Source: Planctomycetota bacterium (lineage in GTDB: Bacteria > Planctomycetota > SZUA-567 > H5-PLA8). Taken from it: a DNA stretch of 37,482 nucleotides. Shown here piece by piece: positions 30,997 through 37,482 of this stretch. The notes under the pieces were generated by a model. That model was not told the origin of the DNA. It saw nothing but the letters and a program-made list of their open reading frames with translations, and searched no databases. A program made the translations under genes and the position numbers. The first letter of the stretch is position 1, and every line of letters begins with the position of its first letter. The DNA is taken from contig JAHCJK010000038.1 of assembly GCA_026184295.1 (NCBI GenBank), forward strand, positions 1-37,482. Direction: 5' to 3'.

Positions 30997-33723
30997 TTAC
31001 TCGGAAGGCGGCTCGTTGGCGATGACCGTGGCCTTCTTCTCTTTTTTCGTCATGGGCTTGTCGGGCTGGAGCGGCAGCTCGGGCTTTTCGCCTTCCTTCG
31101 GCTTCACCGCGTCCGTGTCCTTCTTCTCTTCCAGCATCCCGGCGTCGCCGCCCAGGCGCACGAACGCGTCGTAGTGTTCCCGGGCCTTGGCGGGATCGGT
31201 GAGGTAGTACTCGTAGAGCACGCCCAGGTTGTAGTGCGCAAGCTTGGAGTTCTCGTCGGTCTTCAGCGCCGCGAGGTAGTGTTCCTCGGCTTCCTTGGCG
31301 CGCCCGCGCTTGCGCAGGATCACGCCCAGGCCGACGTTCGCGCCCAGGTTGCCGGGTTCGTCGCGCAGGATCGCTTCATACTGTTCCTGCGCCTCGGCGT
31401 AGCGGCTGTTCTCGGTCAGCAGGTTCGCCAGGTTCAGGCGCGACTTGGTGTCCTTGGGGTTGAGCTGGAGAAGTTCGCGGTAGAGCTTCACGGCCTGCTC
31501 GCGCTCTTCTTCCTGTTCCGAGGTCTTCAGCAGCCCGGCCAGCGCGATGCGCGCGGGGACATCGGCCTTCTGGAGTTCGATGACGCGGCGGTATGCGGCG
31601 ATGGCCTTGTCGCGTTCGTTGCGCTTCAGGCGCAGGTAGGCGACGTTGCGCCACGCGTCGGCGTGCCCCAGGTCTTCGTAGGTCTTGATGGCGGCCTCGT
31701 CGTCGCCGATGGCGCGGTAGTTCGCGGCCAGGCTGGCCATCGCTTCCTCGTCGCCCTTCTTGATCTTGAGCAGACGCTGCCAGCAGTACATGGCGCGGAG
31801 CGGCTGCTTCATTTCGTCGTACAGGCGCGCGGCCGAGCGCAGGGCGTTCGCGTCCGCCGGGTTCTTTTCGATGATGTTTTCGTACAGGCCCGCGGCGTCG
31901 GTGGGCTGGCCCAGCAGCGTGGCCAGGCGCGCGAGTTCCATCGCGTTGCCGCTGTCGCGCGGGCGCAGTTCGGCGATGGTGTTGTACTGCTTCACGGCCT
32001 CGTCGCGGCGGTTCAGGTCGCGCAGCGTGTCGGCGTAGAAGCGCCGCGCCTCGACGTCCTCGGGCTTGGCCTTCAGGTACGCTTCCATCGGCTTCACGGC
32101 GTCTTCGCGGCGGTCCACGGTCACCAGCGTGCGCGCGAGCGCGAAGTGGGCCTCGACGAGCTTCGGGTCGAGTTCCAGGCACTTGCGGTACTCGGCGGCG
32201 GCGTCTTCGCCGCGCCGCAGCATCACCAGCAGGTCGCCCATCACAGCGTGGGCGCGCGCGTCGTTGGGGTTGATCTCCAGCGACTTGCGCAGGTGGCTTT
32301 CGGCTTCGGTGAAGTTGTGCGCCTGCAGGTACAGTTCGCCGACCTTGCGGAGCACTTCGGCGTCGCGCGGGTTGTTCGCCAGCACGGCCTTGAACTGCAG
32401 CAGCGCGCTGCCCTGGTAGCCGGGCAGTTCGGAATAGAGCATCCCCAGGCGGCGGCGCGTGGCCAGGTCGTTCGGCTGCCGCGTGACCACCTGCTGGTAG
32501 GTCAGCGCCGCCTGCCGCGCGATGCCCAGGTCGTCGTAGGCTTTGGCAAGCGCGCGCTGCGCCTGCACGTCCGACGGGTCGATGCGGACGATGCGCTCGT
32601 ACACGGCCACCTGGCGCGAGAGATCCTTGTGTTCGACGGCGTCCTTGAGCGCGTCGTCCTGGAGCGCGCGGTCGGACTGGTCCAGCTCGGCGGCTTCGAG
32701 CCGCAGCTTGGCGGCCTGGTCGGCCTGCCCGGAGGCCTGGTAGAGCCGCGCGAGCGACTTGGGGATGACGGCCTGTTCCTTGAAGTCCTTGCGCAGGAGT
32801 TCCAGGGTCGCGATCGCGCCGGCGCGGTCGCCCCCGGCTTCCTGCAGGCGGCTCTTCAGGAGCTGCACGTCCAGGCGGCAGAACTCGGACTTCTCGGCCG
32901 GCAGCAGTTCCGAGAGCGCTTCCTGGTGGCGCCCCTGGGCCTTCAGGGACAGCGCCAGGTCGTAGCGCGCCTCTTCCATGGCCGTGTCGGGCCGGATCTG
33001 GGGTTCGCCGCCGGGCCAGATCATCTTCAGGAGTTCGCTGCGGTCGTCGCCGGCCTTCTGCGTCGGGAGCTTTTGCGGAATATGCGCGATGGCGTCGCGG
33101 CAGACCGTCTCGGCTTCCTTGTACTTCTTCTGCGCGAAGAGCCCGCGGGCCTTGTCGAGATACGCGGGCGTGAATTCCGGGTCGAACTTGATCGCCTGGT
33201 CGTAGTTCTTGGCGGCCTCGAGCTGGTTGCCCATGCCCGCGTACGCCACCCCCGTGCGGTGGTAGATCTTCGCGTCGAGGGGGCTCAGTTCGCGCGCGCG
33301 CGACAGGTGCTTCAGCGCGTCGCTGTAGTTCTCTTCGGCCATCGCCAGCACGCCCAGGTTGTAGTAGGCGGTGTCGAGGTTCGGGTCGATCTTGATCGCT
33401 TCGATGTACAACTGGGAAGCCAGGTCGTAATGGCCCTTGGTCTGGAAGAGCTCGCCCATGGAAACGTACGAGACGCTGTCCTTGGGGTTGATGCGGATGC
33501 CGGTGCCCAGTTCGCGGACCTTCTGCGACCAGTCCACTTCCTCGCGCGTCAGCTTGCGCCCGCCGACATCGACGTACTGCGACGGCGGCAGAAACGGAAT
33601 CGCCGTCCGCACGGCTCCGCAGCCCGAGACGAAGACCGCGGCGCACGCGATGCCCGCCGCCCAGCGGCGCAGGCCGGCGCCCAGGGCGCTCGAACTTCGC
33701 TTCGTGCCTGACGGTCCTGCCAT
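30997..33723 (-). CDS. Large TPR-repeat lipoprotein
   Basis: The 908-residue protein has a basic N-terminus, a short hydrophobic core and a lipobox-like VSGC near residue 35, so it is probably a lipoprotein. From about residue 75 nearly the entire length is tetratricopeptide repeats (about twenty 34-residue units, for example AYYNLGVLAMAEENYSDALKHL, AHAVMGDLLVMLRRGEDAAAEY, GANVGLGVILRKRGRAKEAEEHY). The C-terminus is Lys/Glu-rich. Such proteins scaffold envelope complexes or secretion systems; no partner is evident. AGGA lies about 9 nt before the ATG. The gene for a small PH-like membrane protein follows after 8 nt and a secreted protein gene precedes it by 72 nt. Confidence 0.85.
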   Translation of the reverse strand: MAGPSGTKRSSSALGAGLRRWAAGIACAAVFVSGCGAVRTAIPFLPPSQYVDVGGRKLTREEVDWSQKVRELGTGIRINPKDSVSYVSMGELFQTKGHYDLASQLYIEAIKIDPNLDTAYYNLGVLAMAEENYSDALKHLSRARELSPLDAKIYHRTGVAYAGMGNQLEAAKNYDQAIKFDPEFTPAYLDKARGLFAQKKYKEAETVCRDAIAHIPQKLPTQKAGDDRSELLKMIWPGGEPQIRPDTAMEEARYDLALSLKAQGRHQEALSELLPAEKSEFCRLDVQLLKSRLQEAGGDRAGAIATLELLRKDFKEQAVIPKSLARLYQASGQADQAAKLRLEAAELDQSDRALQDDALKDAVEHKDLSRQVAVYERIVRIDPSDVQAQRALAKAYDDLGIARQAALTYQQVVTRQPNDLATRRRLGMLYSELPGYQGSALLQFKAVLANNPRDAEVLRKVGELYLQAHNFTEAESHLRKSLEINPNDARAHAVMGDLLVMLRRGEDAAAEYRKCLELDPKLVEAHFALARTLVTVDRREDAVKPMEAYLKAKPEDVEARRFYADTLRDLNRRDEAVKQYNTIAELRPRDSGNAMELARLATLLGQPTDAAGLYENIIEKNPADANALRSAARLYDEMKQPLRAMYCWQRLLKIKKGDEEAMASLAANYRAIGDDEAAIKTYEDLGHADAWRNVAYLRLKRNERDKAIAAYRRVIELQKADVPARIALAGLLKTSEQEEEREQAVKLYRELLQLNPKDTKSRLNLANLLTENSRYAEAQEQYEAILRDEPGNLGANVGLGVILRKRGRAKEAEEHYLAALKTDENSKLAHYNLGVLYEYYLTDPAKAREHYDAFVRLGGDAGMLEEKKDTDAVKPKEGEKPELPLQPDKPMTKKEKKATVIANEPPSE

Positions 33724-33795
33724 CGCTTGCGTTCCTGGGCCTGCCTAAAACGGTTTACTCATGGGAGACGGCCCGCGGCCGCGCGGCCTTCACCG

Positions 33796-34662
33796 CTAAC
33801 GGTTGTACGCGTCCGCGTCCGACGAGTACGGGAACGTCGGGGTGCGGTCCCAACCCACGGCGCCGGGCGGTTCCGGACGCGTTACCCCGCACTGCTTCAA
33901 GATATAGCTGATAAAGGTGTTGCTGTTGCACGTGGGGCGCCAGGCCGGCCCGCCCAGGCCCACATTTTTCTCGCCTTTTCCGCCCGTGCCCGGTTCTCCG
34001 GAGCGCCGGTCCCGGCGTCCGTAGTTCCGCGCCAATTCCACGACCTTCTTCCAGTCCGCGTTGACCTTCTCGTCCAGGAGCACTTCCTGGTCTTCGGGAT
34101 CGCTGCGGCCCGGGACGACGAAGATGCCGTAGATCGTCGTGCCCGTCGCGCGGAATTCGCCTTCGCCCACGCGGTACTCTTCCGGATACTGATAGTACCC
34201 GCGCAGTTCGGTGTGCCACCACTTCCCTTCGTCGTCCATGAAGTCCAGCGCGCAGTGCGAGACCGAAGGATGCTCGTCGAGCCACTGGTTCCACTGCCGG
34301 AACGGCGGGATCGGCACCTTCGGCACGATCCAGCGCGAACGCTGGATCACGTCGGTCTTGACCGTCACCAGACGCACGTCGCCGGGCTTGCCGGCCGTCG
34401 AGAGCGGCGGCTGTTCGCCGGGCTTCTCGGCTGTCACCTTGGCCTTGGCGAGCGCCAGGCCGGCCATCGCGTCGGCGGCGCGGCCGGCGGAGGCTTTCGC
34501 GTCATCGGGGGAGAGTTCGCCGTGTTTCGAAGGCACCGGGCGCGCCTGCATCAGCACGTGCGGAGCGCCTTCGTTGTTTTCGGAACCCGTCCGTTCCTGC
34601 GCGGAAACGGCGGCGGCCGCGAGCACCAGGGAGGCGGCAAGGACCTGCGTGAATACCTGCAT
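33796..34662 (-). CDS. Secreted protein with CNSNTF motif, function unknown
   Basis: ATG 34662 gives a 288-residue protein with a good signal peptide (hydrophobic core LAASLVLAAAAVSA, cleavage near SAQ-ER). An upstream TTG at 34695 adds 11 residues and weakens the signal. The mature part has an Ala/Lys-rich segment, then a domain with HPSVSHCALDFMDDEGKWWHTEL, GTTIYGIFVVPGR and a C-terminal CNSNTFISYILKQCGV, then PGAVGWD. A His-rich strand followed by Cys-Asn-x-Asn-Thr-Phe and a following Gly recalls DUF3750-like proteins and some papain-fold amidases, but the match is weak. It is placed between the FIST and TPR genes, all leftward. Confidence 0.65.
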   Translation of the reverse strand: MQVFTQVLAASLVLAAAAVSAQERTGSENNEGAPHVLMQARPVPSKHGELSPDDAKASAGRAADAMAGLALAKAKVTAEKPGEQPPLSTAGKPGDVRLVTVKTDVIQRSRWIVPKVPIPPFRQWNQWLDEHPSVSHCALDFMDDEGKWWHTELRGYYQYPEEYRVGEGEFRATGTTIYGIFVVPGRSDPEDQEVLLDEKVNADWKKVVELARNYGRRDRRSGEPGTGGKGEKNVGLGGPAWRPTCNSNTFISYILKQCGVTRPEPPGAVGWDRTPTFPYSSDADAYNR

Positions 34663-34856
34663 GGATCGGTAAAGGTCCCCGTTTGGCGCTCTCAACCCAC
34701 CACCTGTATCGGTAGAGGGCCGAATCGATCTTAGAGGCAGGGCTAACTTTTAACGGAACTTGAATACCGAAACAAGGACGAAGACGGGTCTCCGCGAACT
34801 TCACAACGTGCTTAATATCAACCTGTTAGGGTTGTTTTCCGGAAGGTCTCGAACGC

Positions 34857-36092
34857 TCAGGTTTTCGGGCGGATGATCCCGAAGCAACTGGTGAACCCGT
34901 GCAGGTAGGTCGTCGCGCCCACGGGCCCGATTTCCCCGTTGCAGAAAAACCCGCTGAGCGGAACCTCCCCCACGATCTGCCGGAACATCGTCGAGTCGTG
35001 GTCGGGCTTCCCGTACATGTGCTTCCCGCGGCCCAGGCACGAAAAGAGCAGCGCGCCCGCCGGCGGGCGCGGCACCGAGTCGCCGTGCCCTTCCTGCAAA
35101 AGTCCGCGCGAGTACGACCGCAGGACCTCCTCGAGGTCCTCGGCGGCCGTGCGGGCGTCGCGCACGTGGAACTGCACCATCATCCCGTCGCGCAGCATCG
35201 CGTTCACGTACAGCCCGTCGGTGTGCAGGTCGCGCCCGAGGATGTTGCGGATCAGGAAGTCCCCCGCGCGGGGCTCCTTCGCCGCCAGCGGGTCCATCAC
35301 CAGCCCGATGAAGAGCGCCGTGCGGATCAGGCGCTGTTCGTCTTCCGAGCCGTGCTCGTAGATTTCGGCGATGCATTCCATGGGCTTGCGCCCGTCGAGC
35401 TGCATCAGCAGGTTCTTGTGGCACTTGGTCACGGTCAGCGGCTTGCCGATGGGCCGGCAGCCCTGCGCGACCAGCGTCTCGAGGCGCAGGTTGCCCATCA
35501 GCGCCAGGCCGACCATGCCTTCGCGCAGCACGCGGTCGTCGAGGAAGAGCATGTTCCCGCCGCGCCCGCGCGCGCCCGAAGAAAGCCCCCCGGCCTTGGG
35601 CGCGTTCGGGAAGGCGTAGTCGAGCCCGCCGAGCGCGTCGTCGGTGCGGATGGAGAAGGGATCGGAGAGCACCACGAACTGCGGTTCGTCGGCGCGCCTG
35701 ACCCCGACGGCCTCTTCCCAGGCCCGCGGGCTGGTGTCGAGGTCCGGCATGCTGCTTTCGTGCAGGTGGAACGGATGGATGCGCACGCCCGGCAGCCGCG
35801 CGGCCGAGACCGCCAGCGCCAGGCCGTCCTCGACTTCCTTGCCGCCGCCCACGATCCCCGCCGCGGTGCAGCCCAGCAGGTGGCGCGGGCGCAGGTCCAT
35901 GCGCAGCGTCTCGGCCATGGCTTCGACCGCGGGGGCGTACTGCGGAGAAACGAAAACGAAGAGCACGTCGGGCGGATGACCGTCGTTGAATTCGGCCGCG
36001 ATCCTGCACGAGACCTCGCCCGCGGCGACCTCCGGGTTGGGGTCGCAGCTCAGCGCCGTGGTCCATCGCATGCTCTTGACGTCCGGCGTCAC
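34857..36092 (-). CDS. FIST-domain protein (FIST_N and FIST_C)
   Basis: GTG 36092 is chosen because AGGAGG (36101-36106) lies exactly 8 nt before it; the longer ATG frame at 36134 would run through this ribosome site. The product is 411 residues. The FIST_N half includes PDVLFVFVSPQYAPAVEAMAETLR, LLGCTAAGIVGGGKE and FVVLSDPFSIRTDDALGGLD with SSGARGRGGN. The FIST_C half has LLFSCLGRGKHMYG, VPLSGFFCNGEIGPVG and TYLHGFTSCFGI. FIST domains are small-ligand sensors usually linked to signalling domains; here they are free-standing. Ligand unknown, possibly amino-acid-like. Confidence 0.9.
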   Translation of the reverse strand: MTPDVKSMRWTTALSCDPNPEVAAGEVSCRIAAEFNDGHPPDVLFVFVSPQYAPAVEAMAETLRMDLRPRHLLGCTAAGIVGGGKEVEDGLALAVSAARLPGVRIHPFHLHESSMPDLDTSPRAWEEAVGVRRADEPQFVVLSDPFSIRTDDALGGLDYAFPNAPKAGGLSSGARGRGGNMLFLDDRVLREGMVGLALMGNLRLETLVAQGCRPIGKPLTVTKCHKNLLMQLDGRKPMECIAEIYEHGSEDEQRLIRTALFIGLVMDPLAAKEPRAGDFLIRNILGRDLHTDGLYVNAMLRDGMMVQFHVRDARTAAEDLEEVLRSYSRGLLQEGHGDSVPRPPAGALLFSCLGRGKHMYGKPDHDSTMFRQIVGEVPLSGFFCNGEIGPVGATTYLHGFTSCFGIIRPKT

Positions 36093-36183
36093 GGCCCGAA
36101 CCTCCTGGAAGCGCCTCCGCGGAAGGCGTCCCATCCTTTTAACGCAGGGGCGCGCGCGTGTGAAAGCTCAAAATCCAGGCCCG

Positions 36184-36213
36184 CAACAAAACTGCCCGGC
36201 GCGAAGCCGGGCG
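36184..36213 (-). terminator. Rho-independent terminator of the PDZ gene
   Basis: In the leftward transcript GCCCGGC, loop TTCGC, GCCGGGC (36212-36194) is a perfect 7-bp stem followed by AGTTTTGTT (36192-36184). It lies 31 nt after the PDZ gene stop and just upstream of the FIST gene. Confidence 0.75.
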
Positions 36214-36243
36214 GCCTTGGAGCAGTCGCGGTTCCCGCGCGGG

Positions 36244-37146
36244 CTACTGGCGGGCTTTGGGCGCGTTCGGATCGGCCGGGCCGTGGCCGCGCAGGAAGAG
36301 CACGTCGCCGGGCGGGTGTTCCAGGTCGAGTTCGATGAACTTCATCGCGTCGCCCAGGCGCGTGCGCACCTCCTCCGGAACCTTCTCGCCCGCGCCCTGG
36401 TAGATCAGATTCCCCGCCTTGTCCTTGGCGATCACCAGCGGCTTGCCGTCCAGGCTCTGCACCTGGATGTTGAACTTCGGATCGCTGAGCGCCATCGCCT
36501 GCGTCCAGTTGGCCTTCGGGAACCCCGGCAGAGGCGGGACGCGGCGGTTGAAGAACCGCAGCCCCATCTCGCCGGGCGTCGGGGCGAGCCCCGCGTCGTC
36601 GAAGGCGTCCAGCGGGAGCACGTCCTTTTCCGCCGGCGCGACGGCCGCCTTGGTCTCCTTGCCGCCGCGGACGAGCGTCAGCGTCACGTTCTCGCCCGGC
36701 TTCTTCATGCGCACCAGCGTCAGGAGCTGGCGCTCGTTGATCAGAATCTGGTCGTCGAAGCGCGTCAGCACGTCGTGGACTTCCAGGCCCGCGCCCTTGG
36801 CGGGGCTTTCCGGATCGACGAACGTGACCACCAGGCCCACGCCGTCGGGAAGCTGGAGCTGCTTGCGCAGCGTCGCGTCGGCGGACTTGGTGGTGACGCC
36901 CAGGTAGGCGCCCTTCACCTTGGCCACCGGCGCGGCGGCCACCGCGCCCATCGCGTCCGGCTGAAATGCGCGCACCAGCACCTGCATGGCCTTGTGCGCT
37001 TCCTCCTTCGCTTCGCCGGCCGGCGCGGTCTCGGGCGCGGGTGGCTGCTCCGGCGGCGCGGGTTCCTCGGCGCGCGCGCGTCCCGCGTTCAAGGCCAGGA
37101 CCGCCAGCGCCAGCGTGGCCACCCAGTTGGTTTCATGCCGCTTCAT
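36244..37146 (-). CDS. Exported PDZ-domain protein
   Basis: The 300-residue protein has a signal peptide (cleavage near ARA-EE, about 26) and a Pro/Ala/Glu-rich stretch to residue 50. A PDZ domain covers about 78-165: AYLGVTTK, LPDGVGLVVTFVDPESPAKGAGLEVHDVLTRFDDQILINERQL, VTLTLVRGGKE. No protease domain is attached. The C-terminal half (about 190-300) is unassigned and may bind an envelope partner. AAAGGAG lies 6 nt before ATG 37146. The upstream gene on the same strand ends 45 nt away, so they may share a promoter. A terminator follows. Confidence 0.85.
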   Translation of the reverse strand: MKRHETNWVATLALAVLALNAGRARAEEPAPPEQPPAPETAPAGEAKEEAHKAMQVLVRAFQPDAMGAVAAAPVAKVKGAYLGVTTKSADATLRKQLQLPDGVGLVVTFVDPESPAKGAGLEVHDVLTRFDDQILINERQLLTLVRMKKPGENVTLTLVRGGKETKAAVAPAEKDVLPLDAFDDAGLAPTPGEMGLRFFNRRVPPLPGFPKANWTQAMALSDPKFNIQVQSLDGKPLVIAKDKAGNLIYQGAGEKVPEEVRTRLGDAMKFIELDLEHPPGDVLFLRGHGPADPNAPKARQ

Positions 37147-37191
37147 GCATCGCTCCTTTCGGGGCCTGTCGGCCCGCGGGTTCCGTTCGAT

Positions 37192-37482
37192 TCAGTAAGG
37201 CTCGGTGATTTGCAGCACGGTCACGCGCTCCGGCGTGGTCCAGCGGATCGTGCGGTCGTGTTCGGGGTCGTACAGGATCACGTCGCGCAGCGTCTCGCGG
37301 TCGATGCGGCGCACGGGCAGGTTCCCGCGTTCGCCCACGATCCCGAGGTCGGTCTCGGCCTTGTACACGCGCTGGAAGCAGACCGGCTCCGCGCGCGCTT
37401 CGTCCTCCGGCAGGCGTGCCTCGCGAGACGGCGGCACTACAAGCCGTTCGGGCGCGCGCTGCTGGACCATCTCCGGCTGCTT
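37192..37482 (-). CDS. Partial protein, 5' end outside window, function unknown
   Basis: The frame is open to the window edge (four codons before ATG 37470 read Lys-Gln-Pro-Glu), so this is the C-terminal part of a longer protein or the whole of a 92-residue one. It is Arg/Glu-rich with a C-terminal beta-like segment (RDVILYDPEHDRTIRWTTPERVTVLQITEPY in part). I do not recognise a family. It is followed by the PDZ gene after 45 nt. Confidence 0.5.
   Translation of the reverse strand, partial: KQPEMVQQRAPERLVVPPSREARLPEDEARAEPVCFQRVYKAETDLGIVGERGNLPVRRIDRETLRDVILYDPEHDRTIRWTTPERVTVLQITEPY

Noticed and set aside
30964..33711. 915-codon rightward open frame opposite the TPR gene
   Set aside because: Antisense shadow; low-complexity Val/Gly/Leu/Gln composition and no ribosome site, while the minus frame has clear TPR units.
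9388..34838. Shared 15-mer TGTTAGGGT(A/T)GTTTT at 9388-9402 and 34824-34838, each just downstream of a leftward gene
   Set aside because: A 14-of-15 match between two places is expected by chance in a window of this size, and the distances to the stop codons differ (5 and 17-18 nt).
34821..34838. CAACC-N6-GGTTG followed by TTTT as a terminator
   Set aside because: The U-run is on the plus strand where no gene ends; for the leftward FIST transcript there is no U-run and the stem is only 5 bp.

Overview
The window is about 37.5 kb of G+C-rich bacterial DNA (one sampled coding line counts 45 of 60 G/C). It is densely coded, with about 30 supportable protein genes and no rRNA, tRNA, CRISPR array or insertion sequence that I can see. 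The gene content points to the PVC superphylum, most likely an uncultured planctomycete-like bacterium. The markers are a Hanks-type Ser/Thr kinase with a long linker and C-terminal membrane anchor, a secreted PQQ-like propeller protein with the 'DEWTH..HGADGN' signature, two phytanoyl-CoA-dioxygenase-like proteins, a GH109/Gfo-Idh-MocA protein, a DUF6785-type membrane protein, a ceramidase-N-like protein, AraC regulators and TPR/FIST proteins. This assignment is inference from families; no rRNA is present to confirm it.

Layout. 1-2.1 kb: the C-terminal end of a proline-rich response regulator converges on rarA (mgsA). 2.1-5.9 kb: a GntR/LacI-type regulator is co-transcribed with a secreted protein of unknown function, followed by a terminator and a secreted SGNH hydrolase. 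6.0-6.9 kb: an isolated zinc-ribbon membrane protein gene of much lower G+C looks foreign. 6.9-8.6 kb: a divergent AraC regulator/dioxygenase pair has a 7+7 bp inverted repeat between the genes. 8.6-11.3 kb: a tail-anchored zinc-ribbon protein with PGSGI repeats, a YegS/DagK-type lipid kinase and a secreted DNRLRE-like protein.

11.3-18.6 kb: a run of leftward genes encodes a 2-hydroxyacid dehydrogenase, an HpcH/HpaI aldolase, an AraC regulator, a methyltransferase-like/PQQ-like propeller fusion, a small HD phosphohydrolase and an amidohydrolase. Facing away from it at 18.9-21.0 kb are a second dioxygenase and a GH109-like oxidoreductase. At 21.2-23.7 kb comes a PcRGLX/YetA-like (rhamnogalacturonan-lyase-like) protein. 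Together these look like a scavenging locus for plant or algal polysaccharide and sugar acids, possibly deoxy-sugar based. The substrate is inferred only from family membership.

23.9-29.4 kb: a Ser/Thr kinase whose N-terminus carries two MshEN-type (c-di-GMP-binding-like) motifs, a polytopic DUF6785-like membrane protein and a ceramidase-N-like protein. 29.6-30.4 kb: an orphan trpA. 30.5-37.5 kb: leftward genes for a PH-like membrane protein, a large TPR lipoprotein, a secreted Cys/Asn-motif protein, a FIST sensor protein, a PDZ protein and a partial gene at the edge.

Three intergenic gaps hold long imperfect inverted repeats of different families: CGCAAAG type at 17.4-17.6 kb, a GGCAAAC/GAAAAC type around a perfect hairpin at 21.05-21.16 kb, and CACAGAG type at 30.4-30.5 kb. 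The best candidates for new biology are the MshEN-kinase fusion, the secreted methyltransferase-like/propeller fusion, and the two regulator-linked loci with visible operator-like palindromes.
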